Below, in pieces: positions 51,608 through 62,373 of a stretch of DNA of 64,000 nt; positions within the stretch are counted from its first letter, which is position 1; the number at the start of each line of letters is the position of its first letter. Source of the stretch: DATMAM01 sp035559995 (GTDB lineage: Bacteria; Desulfobacterota; Binatia; UBA9968); NCBI GenBank assembly GCA_035559995.1, contig DATMAM010000040.1:62001-126000 (forward strand), written 5' to 3'. Made by a program: the position numbers and the translations under genes. The notes under the pieces were generated by a model. The model searched no databases and was not told the origin of the DNA. It worked only from the letters and a program-made list of their open reading frames with translations.

Positions 51608-53172
51608 GGTCCCTCCTTCGCCACCAGCTCGCGATAGTGCTTGCGATACTCCGCTTTGTTGAGCGCGTTGATATAGGCGAGCGCGCTCGCCATGATGATG
51701 TCCGTGTGCGCGCCCTGCCCCGAGACCTGCATGTTGCCGTCCTCGATCAGACACGAGACTTCGCCCTGCGCGTCGGTCCCGCCCGTGATCGCCTTGACGC
51801 TGTAGCGCACGAGCCGGGAGCGCGACCCGGCAATTTTGCTGATCGCCTTGTAACAGGCGTCGACGATGCCGTCGCCGGTCGCGTGCTCCACGACTTCCTG
51901 GCCGTCGACGCGCATCTTGACCGTCGCCGACGGGAGCGCGTGCGTGCTTGAATTGACGTTCAGATAGAGAAGCTCGTAGCGATCGGGCTTGCCCGGAAGC
52001 CGCAAAACCTCTTCCGCCACGATCGCTTCGATGTCCTCGTCGTAGATCTCCTTTTTCTTGTCGGCCAGATCCTTAAAGCGCAGAAAGGCGCGGTTCATGT
52101 CGATCTTGTTGAGATTAAAGCCGAGCTCCTTCAACCGCTCGCTGAACGCATGGCGGCCCGAGTGTTTTCCCATGACCAGCCGATTGCCTGTGATGCCGAC
52201 GGACTCCGGCGTCATGATCTCGTAAGTCTGCTTCTGCTTGAGCACGCCGTCTTGGTGGATGCCGGCCTCGTGAGCAAACGCGTTGTAGCCGACGATCGGC
52301 TTGTTGATCGGAATCGGAATTCCAGTGATTTGCGAAACCAGCCGGCACGTCGGATAGATCTGCTCGGTCACGATGTTGGTGTGAAGGCCGAACAGATCGT
52401 GGCGCGTCTTGAGCGACATCACGACCTCTTCCAGCGAGGTGTTCCCGGCGCGCTCGCCGATGCCGTTAATCGTGCACTCGACCTGGCGCGCGCCATTGGC
52501 GACCGCCGCCAGCGAGTTGGCGACCGCCAAGCCCAGGTCGTTGTGACAGTGCGCGCTCCAGGTGACGTCTTTTCCGCCCTCGGTGTTTTCGATCAGGTAG
52601 CGGACCAGGGCGCCGAACTCCGAGGGAATCGCGTAGCCGGTGGTGTCAGGCACGTTCAACGTTTGCGCGCCCGCGCGGATCGCCTCGCTGTAAACCTGCA
52701 CGAGAAACTCCCAGTCGCTTCGCGAGGCGTCTTCGGCGGAAAACTCGATATAATCCATGTGCTTTTTCGCGTAGCTGATCGCCCACACGGCGGCGTCGAG
52801 AACCTCGCTCCGCGACATCCTCAGCTTGTGCTTCATGTGGATATCCGACGTCGCGATGAAGATGTGAATGCCCGGACGGCTCGCTTTCTCAACCGCCTTC
52901 AGCGCCTTTTTGATGTCCCCCTCCTGCGCGCGCGCGAGGCTGAGCACCATCGGGTGCCTGACCTCCTTCGCGATCCGCTCGACCGACTCGAAATCCCCTT
53001 CCGAGGAAGCGGCGAACCCCGCCTCGATGACATCGACGCGCAATTTTTCCAGCTGCCGCGCGATCACCAGCTTCTCGTCCACGGTCATGCTCGCGCCTGG
53101 AGACTGCTCGCCGTCGCGGAGCGTGGTATCGAATATCCGCACGACTTTTTCCTTATCCGCTCGATCCGTCAT
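51604..53172 (-). CDS. leuA: 2-isopropylmalate synthase
   Basis: A 522-residue enzyme that starts leucine synthesis from acetyl-CoA and 2-oxoisovalerate. The catalytic barrel has IFDTTLRDGEQSPGASM, the metal HxH in WSAHCHNDLG, and NGIGERAGNTSLEEVVM. The C-terminal allosteric LeuA domain (residues about 390-522, with YSVKAITGGTDAQGEVSCLI) implies leucine feedback. The ATG at 53172 is 15 bases from a terminator-like hairpin in the leader. Its stop overlaps leuB. Confidence 0.97.
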   Translation of the reverse strand: MTDRADKEKVVRIFDTTLRDGEQSPGASMTVDEKLVIARQLEKLRVDVIEAGFAASSEGDFESVERIAKEVRHPMVLSLARAQEGDIKKALKAVEKASRPGIHIFIATSDIHMKHKLRMSRSEVLDAAVWAISYAKKHMDYIEFSAEDASRSDWEFLVQVYSEAIRAGAQTLNVPDTTGYAIPSEFGALVRYLIENTEGGKDVTWSAHCHNDLGLAVANSLAAVANGARQVECTINGIGERAGNTSLEEVVMSLKTRHDLFGLHTNIVTEQIYPTCRLVSQITGIPIPINKPIVGYNAFAHEAGIHQDGVLKQKQTYEIMTPESVGITGNRLVMGKHSGRHAFSERLKELGFNLNKIDMNRAFLRFKDLADKKKEIYDEDIEAIVAEEVLRLPGKPDRYELLYLNVNSSTHALPSATVKMRVDGQEVVEHATGDGIVDACYKAISKIAGSRSRLVRYSVKAITGGTDAQGEVSCLIEDGNMQVSGQGAHTDIIMASALAYINALNKAEYRKHYRELVAKEGP

Positions 53173-53186
53173 GTTCTTTCCTCCAC

Positions 53187-53220
53187 AAAAAAAAACTCCC
53201 GCGGCGGGGCCAACGGGAGT
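53187..53220 (-). terminator. Rho-independent terminator or attenuator between pssA and leuA
   Basis: On the minus strand ACTCCCG (53220-53214) pairs with CGGGAGT (53201-53195) around a GC-rich 12-base loop and is followed by eight Ts. It starts only 34 bases after the pssA stop and ends 14 bases before the leuA ATG. It either ends the psd-pssA transcript or controls leuA by attenuation. I see no leader peptide rich in leucine codons in the short space. Confidence 0.75.
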
Positions 53221-53254
53221 ATCGAACAAGAGCTGGGATTCAAAGGCTGTAAAA

Positions 53255-54112
53255 CTAGACGGCTCCTGCGACCTCAGCCCTCTTTGCCCGTTGCCGACGA
53301 TACAGCTCCACGCACCATAACAGCGGCCCCGACAGCGTATACAATAAAAACGTCGTGAAAAACATCACCTGCGGCATGATGATCGCCAGTTTAATGATCA
53401 AAGCCGCGGAAAGCAATATCCACAGGCTCTGCAGCGGATGGCGCTTCTTGAGCTTGACCTGCTTGAGGCTCAAATAGGTAAAGTTGCTCACCATGAGCGC
53501 CGCAAGCGCGTAGATCACCGACAGCAAAATAATTTCCTTGTTCGCCGCCCCCTCGCCGCCCAAGTAGTAGTACATCAACACGGTCGCGGCGATCATCTCC
53601 GCCGCCGCGGGAATCGGAAGACCGACAAAATGGCTCTTCTCGGCGGAGCGGATCTGGACGTTGAAACGCGCCAGGCGCAACGCCCCGCACACGACGAACA
53701 GACACGCGGCAAGCCAGCCCCAGGTCTTCCACGGAACCAGCGCCCAGTAATACACGAGCACCGCCGGCGCGACCCCAAAAGAGACCAGATCCGCGAGCGA
53801 ATCAAACTCGACCCCGAACTGGCTCGTGGCGCGCGTCAGCCGCGCGACCGCGCCGTCGAGCCCGTCGAGCAGGTGGGCGAAAATGATGAACATCGCGGCC
53901 TGAAGATACTGCCCGTTAAAGGTCGAGATCAGGGAGAAAAAGCCGCAGATCAGGTTGCCGGTCGTGAACAGGCTGGGAATGATGTAGATGCCCTTTTTGA
54001 GCTGCGCGGAATGCACGCGTCGCCGAAAGCCGACGCGGTACGCTTTTCTCGGAAACATCCGCACTTTGCGGACGGAAGACTCGCGCTGGCCCGGCTCCTC
54101 AAACGCGTTCAT
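53255..54112 (-). CDS. pssA: CDP-diacylglycerol-serine O-phosphatidyltransferase
   Basis: A 285-residue membrane enzyme that makes phosphatidylserine. The CDP-alcohol phosphotransferase motif is complete: DGLDGAVARLTRATSQFGVE, then FDSLADLVSFG. Seven or so hydrophobic helices follow. It overlaps psd by four bases (ATGA), so the two act as a unit producing phosphatidylethanolamine. Confidence 0.95.
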   Translation of the reverse strand: MNAFEEPGQRESSVRKVRMFPRKAYRVGFRRRVHSAQLKKGIYIIPSLFTTGNLICGFFSLISTFNGQYLQAAMFIIFAHLLDGLDGAVARLTRATSQFGVEFDSLADLVSFGVAPAVLVYYWALVPWKTWGWLAACLFVVCGALRLARFNVQIRSAEKSHFVGLPIPAAAEMIAATVLMYYYLGGEGAANKEIILLSVIYALAALMVSNFTYLSLKQVKLKKRHPLQSLWILLSAALIIKLAIIMPQVMFFTTFLLYTLSGPLLWCVELYRRQRAKRAEVAGAV

Positions 54113-54720
54113 GGAAGCCTTCCCACGATCGTTTCGCCGGCCCTGACCCGCTGGCCCTCGCTGACGCGGATCTCCGCGCCCACAGGGATAAACAGATCGA
54201 CCCTGGACCCGAACATGATCAACCCAAATCGCTGCCCGGCCTGCAGCGAGTCTCCCGGTTTCACATAGCAGACGATGCGGCGCGCCAATACGCCCGCGAT
54301 CTGCACGACCCGGAGCCGTTTGCCCCGCGGGCTCACCAGGTCGATCGTGTTCCGCTCGTTGTATTGCGACGCCTTGTCGCGAAAAGCGGCGTGGAACTTT
54401 CCCCGCTCGTAGCGCGCCTGTTCCACCGCGCCGTCGATCGGCGAGCGGTTGACGTGAACGTCGAGCGGCGACAAAAAGATGCTCACTTGCGTCCCCATTT
54501 CCCCTGCGTTTCGGAGCGCCACGATCCTGCCGTCCGCCGGCGCAACCACCAGCCCCTCGCCGCGCGGCGGGCGGCGCTCCGGATCGCGAAAGAAACCGCC
54601 GAGAACAAGCGCGATCGCCGCCGCCAGGACGGCGATCGGCTGCCAGCCGAGGAAAAACGCGACCAGGCCGACGCTGGCCGCCGCGATGATCAGCGGATAG
54701 CCTTCCTTGGCGATCCTCAT
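54109..54720 (-). CDS. psd: Phosphatidylserine decarboxylase family protein
   Basis: A 203-residue short-type decarboxylase. VAPADGRIVALRNAGEMG and DVHVNRSPIDGAVE give the conserved Asp and His. The self-cleavage site that creates the pyruvoyl group is the serine in FGSRVDLFIP, typical of short bacterial and archaeal Psd. Two N-terminal hydrophobic helices anchor it. It decarboxylates phosphatidylserine from PssA. Confidence 0.94.
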   Translation of the reverse strand: MRIAKEGYPLIIAAASVGLVAFFLGWQPIAVLAAAIALVLGGFFRDPERRPPRGEGLVVAPADGRIVALRNAGEMGTQVSIFLSPLDVHVNRSPIDGAVEQARYERGKFHAAFRDKASQYNERNTIDLVSPRGKRLRVVQIAGVLARRIVCYVKPGDSLQAGQRFGLIMFGSRVDLFIPVGAEIRVSEGQRVRAGETIVGRLP

Positions 54721-54766
54721 AGCTCGCTCCCGCGCGGCGCGTAACGCCGTCGGGCCGGGTGATCCT

Positions 54767-55783
54767 CTAGTTCCTGCTCCGATCGACGAGCCGGTTCTGC
54801 GCGAGCCAGGGCATCATGGATCTGAGCTGGGCGCCCACCTGCTCGAGCGGGTGGCTTTGCGCTTCTTTTCTAAGCTCGTTGAAGCGATGCAGGCCCGAAC
54901 GATACTCGTTGATCCACTCCTCGGCGAATTTCCCCGACTGAATGTCTCTGAGAAGCTCCTGCATCGCCCGGCGGACCTCGGGACCGATGACGCGCTTGCC
55001 GCGCGTGAGATCGCCGTACTCCGCGGTGTTGCTGATCGAATAGCGCATGTTCGCCAGACCGCCCTCGTAGATCAGGTCGACGATCAGCTTAACCTCGTGG
55101 ACGCATTCGAAGTAGGCCATTTCGGGAGGATAACCGGCCTCCACCAGCGTCTCGTAACCCGCCTGGATCAGCGACGTCAGGCCGCCGCACAGCACCGCCT
55201 GTTCGCCAAAGAGATCCGTCTCGGTCTCGTCCTTGAAGGTGGTCTCGATCACCGCGGCGCGCCCGCCGCCGATCGCGCTCGCGTACGCCAACCCCACCTG
55301 CTTGGTGTCGCCGGAGGGGTCTTGATGGACGGCCAGGAGACACGGCACGCCTCTGCCCTTTTCGAATTCGCTGCGCAGCAAGTGACCCGGCCCCTTGGGC
55401 GCGACCATAAAAACATTGACGTCCGGCGGCGGCACGATGCGCTTGAAGTGAATGTTGAATCCGTGACCGAACGCGAGATAGTTTCCGCGCCTGAGCCCCG
55501 GCTTGACATCGTTTTCGTAGACCTCTCCCTGAAGCTCGTCGGGCAGAAGGACCATGACGATGTCGCCCGCTTTGACCGCCGCCGCAGTCTCCATCACTTT
55601 AAGCCCCATGCTTTCGGCCTTCGGCCATGAGTTGCTGCCGCGCTTGAGCCCGACGACCACGTCCACGCCCGAGTCCCTGAGGTTGTTGGCGTGCGCGTGC
55701 CCCTGGCTTCCATAGCCGAGAACCGCCACCCGCTTGCCCCGCAGATAACCGAGGTCCGCATCCCTGTCGTAATAGACCTGCAT
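54767..55783 (-). CDS. ilvC: Ketol-acid reductoisomerase (class I)
   Basis: A 338-residue NADPH-dependent enzyme for valine, leucine and isoleucine. AVLGYGSQGHAHANNLRDSG with GLKRGSNS binds NADP; VAPKGPGHLLRSEFEKGRG and DLFGEQAVLCGGLTSLIQAG hold the magnesium and substrate residues. The ATG at 55783 follows AAGGAG. A good promoter lies in the 157-base gap after ilvN, so it can be made separately from ilvBN. Confidence 0.97.
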   Translation of the reverse strand: MQVYYDRDADLGYLRGKRVAVLGYGSQGHAHANNLRDSGVDVVVGLKRGSNSWPKAESMGLKVMETAAAVKAGDIVMVLLPDELQGEVYENDVKPGLRRGNYLAFGHGFNIHFKRIVPPPDVNVFMVAPKGPGHLLRSEFEKGRGVPCLLAVHQDPSGDTKQVGLAYASAIGGGRAAVIETTFKDETETDLFGEQAVLCGGLTSLIQAGYETLVEAGYPPEMAYFECVHEVKLIVDLIYEGGLANMRYSISNTAEYGDLTRGKRVIGPEVRRAMQELLRDIQSGKFAEEWINEYRSGLHRFNELRKEAQSHPLEQVGAQLRSMMPWLAQNRLVDRSRN

Positions 55784-55807
55784 CGTACGTACTCCTTGGT
55801 TTCGGTC

Positions 55808-55837
55808 AGGATATCGAGTCCCAAGCTTGGCTGTCAA
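55808..55837 (-). promoter_or_regulatory. Promoter for ilvC
   Basis: On the minus strand TTGACA (55837-55832), 18-base spacer, TATCCT (55813-55808), about 25 bases before the ilvC ATG. Confidence 0.5.
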
Positions 55838-55940
55838 CCAGCGCTTGTGACAAGGCCGCGAACGATCGCCCGGTTACTTGGCCTTGAGCGGGTCGGAGTA
55901 GCGACGAAGGCGCGTCGGCAACCGCAAGACCGGCAAGCGT

Positions 55941-56456
55941 CTAGGCTTTTACCGCCGCCCCGTTTCGCCTGGCGGCTTTGGCCGCTTCGCGGGCCATCGC
56001 CACCCGGCCGGTCCGCACCAGCTCCTTGATTCCGAGCGGCTTGAGCAAATTGATGATCGCCTCGAGCTTGTCCGCGTCTCCGGTAATCTCGATCGTGTAG
56101 GTGTGCGGGGTGGAATCGACAATCTTGGCGCGAAAGATGTCGCAAATCCGAATCGCCTCGTCCCGATGCTCGGGCCGCGCGTTGACTTTGATGAGCGCCG
56201 TCTCGCGCTCCACATAGTCGACCTCGGTGAGATCGACCACCTTCAGGACCTCGATGACCTTGTTGAGCTGCTTCATGATCTGCTCGATAATCCGATCGTC
56301 TCCCTGAGTGACGATCGTGATCATCGAGGTCGTGGGGTCCAGCGTCGGCGCCACCGACAGGCTCTCGATATTGTAGCCGCGCGCGCTGAACAAGCCCGCG
56401 ACGCGCGCCAACACGCCGAACTTGTTCTCCACCAAAACCGATATGATGTGCTCCAT
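55941..56456 (-). CDS. ilvN: Acetolactate synthase small (regulatory) subunit
   Basis: A 171-residue regulatory subunit. An N-terminal ACT domain (HIISVLVENKFGVLARVAGL, GYNIESLSVAPT) binds valine, and a C-terminal ALS_ss domain (RETALIKVNARPEHRDEAIR) completes the subunit. It follows ilvB after ten bases and confers feedback control on it. The length is normal; the tail ends in a few Lys and Ala residues. Confidence 0.96.
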   Translation of the reverse strand: MEHIISVLVENKFGVLARVAGLFSARGYNIESLSVAPTLDPTTSMITIVTQGDDRIIEQIMKQLNKVIEVLKVVDLTEVDYVERETALIKVNARPEHRDEAIRICDIFRAKIVDSTPHTYTIEITGDADKLEAIINLLKPLGIKELVRTGRVAMAREAAKAARRNGAAVKA

Positions 56457-56466
56457 GCGGCGCGCT

Positions 56467-58245
<1,779 letters not shown>

Positions 58246-58247
58246 TC

Positions 58248-58484
58248 CTACTCCTTGCACTGGGCGTGCCGGTAACGCCCTAAAATTTCCATGATCTTGT
58301 CCTTGCGGGCAAGTTTAAGCTTCTGAATGCGTTTTTTTTCGATTTCCTCTGCGGCGGTCAAATGCGCGCGATGCTGAAAATTCATCAGTTGCTTTTCAAA
58401 TTCTTGGTGCTCTTCGTAAAACCGTCTCAGCTCAGGGTCCCTATCCACGAGAGAGAGGATTAACTCTTCTTCTCTTCTCTCCAT
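58248..58484 (-). CDS. DUF465 (YdcH/SlyX-like) small coiled-coil protein
   Basis: A 78-residue helical protein. DPELRRFYEEHQEFEKQLMNFQ and LTAAEEIEKKRIQKLKLARKDKI match the DUF465 pattern of two helices ending in a lysine-rich segment. The role is unknown. CAGGAGG precedes the ATG at 58484. It heads the ilvBN transcript with a promoter 32 bases upstream. Confidence 0.8.
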   Translation of the reverse strand: MERREEELILSLVDRDPELRRFYEEHQEFEKQLMNFQHRAHLTAAEEIEKKRIQKLKLARKDKIMEILGRYRHAQCKE

Positions 58485-58515
58485 AAAGGTCCTCCTGATG
58501 TCGAATTTGCGAATA

Positions 58516-58544
58516 AACGTATCCCAGGGTCCTACCTTTGTCAA
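58516..58544 (-). promoter_or_regulatory. Promoter in front of the DUF465-ilvBN unit
   Basis: On the minus strand TTGACA (58544-58539), 17-base spacer, TACGTT (58521-58516), about 32 bases before the DUF465 start. The -35 box is perfect and the -10 box is weak. Confidence 0.45.
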
Positions 58545-58578
58545 TCAGAAGGACGGCTCGACGGCTCTCCCGCGGCGG

Positions 58579-59295
58579 CTAGCGGCGGGAAAATTCCGCT
58601 TCGGCAGGACGAAGGTAAAGCGGCGCCAGCGACTCGAGGGAATCACGGCCGCAAGTTTCGATGCGCGCTTGGCCGAGGCGCGCAACGCTCGCCGCGGTCG
58701 AGACATAGCGGTCGCCGGAGCTGAGCAGCGCTTTTTCGCCGAGCGCGCGGCGAATGAGTTCCCCGTACATCCTGACCCCGTCTCCCACGAACAAACACGG
58801 CTGCGCGCCGCTTTGGGCCAAGACTTTCTCGATGGTCGCCGCCACGGGCTCGACGGCGTCTTCTGAAAGGCGCTCGAGATCGCGTCCGCGCCGGCTGAAC
58901 AGGCCGGCGTAGACTTCCCCCTTGCGCGCGTCGAGAAGCGGGCAGATCAGGCTCTCCCAGTCGTCCACGCGCGCCGCGATCGCGGCCAACGTGGGCACTC
59001 CGACCACGGCGGCCGCGCCCTGGTACGCGAGACCCTTGGCCACGCTCAGGCCGATTCTGATGCCGGTGAAAGATCCCGGGCCGATCGACACGGCGATGGC
59101 GTCCAGCTGCTCGCAAGCGACCGCCGCCTTTTGCAACACGGCATCGATCAGCGGAATCAACGTCTCGGCGTGGTTGCCACGGCCCCCCGGACGCGCTTCG
59201 CCTTCCTGGGAGGTTGCCTCGGCAACAACGCGCCCGCCGTCGAGAACCGCGGCGCTCGCAATCCGCGTCGCTGTATCGATTCCTAGAACCTTCAC
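58579..59295 (-). CDS. tsaB: tRNA threonylcarbamoyladenosine biosynthesis protein TsaB
   Basis: A 238-residue ASKHA-fold protein that binds TsaD and TsaE to make t6A at tRNA position 37. MKVLGIDTATRIASAAVLD opens the fold, GNHAETLIPLIDAVL and VSIGPGSFTGIRIGLSVAKGL are diagnostic. DARKGEVYAGLF follows. It lies 46 bases after rseP on the same strand. Confidence 0.95.
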   Translation of the reverse strand: MKVLGIDTATRIASAAVLDGGRVVAEATSQEGEARPGGRGNHAETLIPLIDAVLQKAAVACEQLDAIAVSIGPGSFTGIRIGLSVAKGLAYQGAAAVVGVPTLAAIAARVDDWESLICPLLDARKGEVYAGLFSRRGRDLERLSEDAVEPVAATIEKVLAQSGAQPCLFVGDGVRMYGELIRRALGEKALLSSGDRYVSTAASVARLGQARIETCGRDSLESLAPLYLRPAEAEFSRR

Positions 59296-59341
59296 GGCCG
59301 GCCTTTAGCGCTCGGCGACGAAGCGGGTGCCCGTCCGCAGC

Positions 59342-60412
59342 TCACCCCTCGAAGAATCTCGTCACGTCGTTGTAAAACGCGTACATCATGATGAGGATCA
59401 GGATAAAAATGCCGATCTGCTGGGCTCTTTCCCGATACTTGATCTCGACGGGACGCCCGATCAGCCATTCCATAAGAAAGAAGAAAAGATGGCCGCCGTC
59501 GAGAACCGGGATCGGCAAAAGGTTCAAGACGCCGAGATTGACGCTCAAAAGCGCGAGGAAGAAAAAGAAGCTCCCGAGCCCCTCTTGCGCCTGCTGCCCG
59601 GCGACCTGCGCGATCATCAACGGCCCGCCGATATTTTTCGGCGACACCGTCCCGGTGATCATTTTGAACAGCCCGACGACGGTCAAAACGGCATACTCGC
59701 CGGTCCGGTAGAATCCCTGCGCGAGCGCGGTCACGGGATCGCTTTTGCGCATCTCGACATCGCTTGCGATGCCGATGATCCAGACGTCTTGCCTTTCGCC
59801 GAAGACGGTTTTGCCCTCGCGAATGACGGGCTGGACCTGGAGGTCGATCCGGCGGCCTTCCCGCTCGATCGTGAGCGTGAGCCGCCTGCCGCCGCTTGCC
59901 TTGATCCTCTCGGAAAGCTCCTCCCATTTTTCCACCCCCTCTCCGTCGATCGCCAAAATGCGGTCGCCTTTTTGGAGCCCCGCCTTGGCCGCCGGCGTGT
60001 CCGCCTCGACCGAGCCGACCCGCGTCGTCAGCGCCGGAACGCCGACCCACATGAAGGTGGCGGAAAAAATGACGGCGGCAAGAAGGAGGTTGAAGAGCGG
60101 CCCGGCGCCGACGATCGCCGCGCGCGCGCCGAGGCTCTTGTGCGAGAAGGACTTGCTGATATCGATTTCTTTGACTTCTTCCTCCGGATCCTCGCCCACC
60201 ATTTTCACGTAGCCGCCCAGCGGAAACGAGCTGATCACGTACTCGGTCTCGTTGATCCTGCGGCCCCAGAGCTTCGGGCCGAAGCCCACGGAAAAGGTGA
60301 GCACCCCGACCCCGGCCTTCTTGGCCACGAGGAAATGACCCAGCTCGTGAATCACGATCAAAATGCCGAGGCCGAGCACCGCCGAGACGCCCGCGTAAAT
60401 GACGTCGCCCAT
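59342..60412 (-). CDS. rseP: RseP site-2 intramembrane metalloprotease
   Basis: A 356-residue zinc protease. The metal site is HELGH (residues 22-26) in the first helix, with the third ligand in NLLPIPVLDGGHLFFF near the C terminus. The central PDZ domain (GSVEADTPAAKAGLQKGDRIL) screens substrates. It cleaves anti-sigma factors or signal peptides in the membrane. It is one base from dxr, in the envelope cluster. Confidence 0.95.
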   Translation of the reverse strand: MGDVIYAGVSAVLGLGILIVIHELGHFLVAKKAGVGVLTFSVGFGPKLWGRRINETEYVISSFPLGGYVKMVGEDPEEEVKEIDISKSFSHKSLGARAAIVGAGPLFNLLLAAVIFSATFMWVGVPALTTRVGSVEADTPAAKAGLQKGDRILAIDGEGVEKWEELSERIKASGGRRLTLTIEREGRRIDLQVQPVIREGKTVFGERQDVWIIGIASDVEMRKSDPVTALAQGFYRTGEYAVLTVVGLFKMITGTVSPKNIGGPLMIAQVAGQQAQEGLGSFFFFLALLSVNLGVLNLLPIPVLDGGHLFFFLMEWLIGRPVEIKYRERAQQIGIFILILIMMYAFYNDVTRFFEG

Positions 60413-60413
60413 T

Positions 60414-61574
60414 TTAGCTCCTTATCCGGTCGATGATCTCGGTTGCCCGCTTGCGCGCCCAACGGTCCAGTCCGAGAATCCCTTCCAGGCCGTCGCGCGC
60501 CAGCCCGGGATAGTCCGCCATCGTCCGCGCGATCACGTGATGAATGGCGCGAAAGCCGATGCGCTTTCCTAAAAACGCGCCGACGGCAACCTCGTTCGCC
60601 GCGTTGAGCACCGCGGGCATGCCTTCGCCGACGCCGAGCGCGCGGTACGCAAGCTCAAGCGCGGGATAGCGCCGCTTCTCGACGGGCAGAAACGTAAGCC
60701 GCCGCTGGCGGCTTAGGTCGAGCGGCCGCAAGTTCACGTGCAGCCGTTCGGGGCAGGAAAGCGCGTACGCGATCGGGATGCGCATGTCGGGAATCCCGAG
60801 CTGCGCGATGACCGAGCCGTCGCGATAGCGCACCATGGAATGGACGATGCTTTCGGGATGAATGAGGACTTCGGTCTGCGACGGCGAGAGATCGAACAGC
60901 CAGCGCGCCTCCACGACTTCCAGCCCTTTGTTCATCATCGTCGCCGAATCCACGGTGATCTTCGGCCCCATGCGCCAGTTCGGATGCTTGAGCGCCTGTT
61001 GGATCGTCACATCCTTGAGCCGCGCCAGCGGCGTATGCAGAAAGGGCCCGCCGGAAGCCGTCAGCACGATGCGATCGACCTCTTCCCTGCGGCTTCCCTG
61101 CAAACACTGAAAGATGGCGCTGTGCTCGCTGTCGACGGGCAGCAGGCGCACGCCGTGCGTTTTGGCTTCGCGCATAAAGATCTCGCCCGCCATCACCAGC
61201 GCCTCCTTGTTCGCGAGCGCGACGTCTTTTTTCGCGCGCACCGCCTCGAGCGTGGGCACGAGGCCGGCCGCGCCGACGATCGCGGCAACGACCAGATCGA
61301 TGTCGGGCGCCGTCGCCACGCGCACGGCTCCCTCCTCGCCCCAAAGAATTTCGGTTTTGCTCCTGCCGAGAAGCCTTTTTAACGCGGCGACGTTTTCTTT
61401 GTCGCGGATGCTGGCCCACTGCGGCGCGAACTTTCGGATCTGCGCCGCCAGGCGTCGGATATTGTGTCCGGCGACGAGCCCGCCCACGCGAAACAGATCC
61501 GGAAAGCGCTCGACGAGATCGAGGGTGTTGACGCCGATCGAGCCCGTCGAGCCCAGCACAGCGATCGTCTTCAT
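60414..61574 (-). CDS. dxr: 1-deoxy-D-xylulose 5-phosphate reductoisomerase
   Basis: A 386-residue enzyme of the MEP isoprenoid pathway. IAVLGSTGSIGVNTLDLVE binds NADPH, ALANKEALVMAGEIF and LLPVDSEHSAIFQCL hold metal and substrate, ASGGPF and NWRMGPKITVDSATMMNKGLE bind substrate. The ATG at 61574 overlaps the cdsA stop by one base. Frames reaching further upstream are not part of it. Confidence 0.96.
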   Translation of the reverse strand: MKTIAVLGSTGSIGVNTLDLVERFPDLFRVGGLVAGHNIRRLAAQIRKFAPQWASIRDKENVAALKRLLGRSKTEILWGEEGAVRVATAPDIDLVVAAIVGAAGLVPTLEAVRAKKDVALANKEALVMAGEIFMREAKTHGVRLLPVDSEHSAIFQCLQGSRREEVDRIVLTASGGPFLHTPLARLKDVTIQQALKHPNWRMGPKITVDSATMMNKGLEVVEARWLFDLSPSQTEVLIHPESIVHSMVRYRDGSVIAQLGIPDMRIPIAYALSCPERLHVNLRPLDLSRQRRLTFLPVEKRRYPALELAYRALGVGEGMPAVLNAANEVAVGAFLGKRIGFRAIHHVIARTMADYPGLARDGLEGILGLDRWARKRATEIIDRIRS

Positions 61575-62365
61575 CAGTGGAGAAGCCTCACGTAATAAGT
61601 GGTAAACACCGTCGGAAAGATGAGACTGTCGATGCGATCCAAAATGCCGCCGTGCCCCGGAAGCCACGAGCCCGAATCTTTGACCGAAAATACCCGTTTG
61701 ATCCACGATTCGAAGAGGTCGCCAAGCTGGCCCAGGACATTGAGAATCACCGCAACCAAAGCGTTTTCCGCCAGCGATATTTCCGGCAAAAGATAGCGGC
61801 CGCCGATCAGCCCAGCGGCCAGGGCCGCGGCCAGGCTGGCCCACGCCCCCTCGACGGTTTTGTTCGGGCTTAGCTCGGCGGCGAGCTTGCGCCTGCCGTA
61901 AGATCTTCCCACAAAGTACGCCGCGGCGTCCCCGCTCATAATAACCGATAGGACAAGAAAAACCCACTCTTTGCCGTTTCTGAGCTCATAGAGCCACATG
62001 AAATGGGGAATAAAAAAGCTCAAATAAAAAGTGCCAACGAGCGTCAACATCAAGCGCTCGAAGCGCGTGCTGAGCTTACCCTGCAGCAGGAGATAAATGA
62101 TAAAGCTCGCCAGCAGGCTGATCACCAGGACCAAAATGGGATCGACCGGCGGCGCGGCCATCATGCCGAAGGCGACGAAAAGCCCGAGCACCAGTCCCAA
62201 GAGCCTTCCCTGCAAGTAGTCCGGAAAAACGATGCGATAGTATTCGCGCAGCGCAATGAACGTGACGGCCAACACGAGCGACGCGAAATGCCACGGCTGG
62301 CCCGCGGCGATCACCAGGACCAACAGGGGCACCGTCACCAGGGCGGTCGTCACCCGCGCGCGCAT
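61574..62365 (-). CDS. cdsA: Phosphatidate cytidylyltransferase
   Basis: A 263-residue polytopic enzyme that makes CDP-diacylglycerol, the precursor used by PssA. The C-terminal signature is clear: SPNKTVEGAWASL, LGQLGDLFESWIKRVF and VKDSGSWLPGHGGILDRIDS. About seven helices precede it. It is eight bases from uppS. Confidence 0.96.
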   Translation of the reverse strand: MRARVTTALVTVPLLVLVIAAGQPWHFASLVLAVTFIALREYYRIVFPDYLQGRLLGLVLGLFVAFGMMAAPPVDPILVLVISLLASFIIYLLLQGKLSTRFERLMLTLVGTFYLSFFIPHFMWLYELRNGKEWVFLVLSVIMSGDAAAYFVGRSYGRRKLAAELSPNKTVEGAWASLAAALAAGLIGGRYLLPEISLAENALVAVILNVLGQLGDLFESWIKRVFSVKDSGSWLPGHGGILDRIDSLIFPTVFTTYYVRLLH

Positions 62366-62373
62366 TCCAAACC

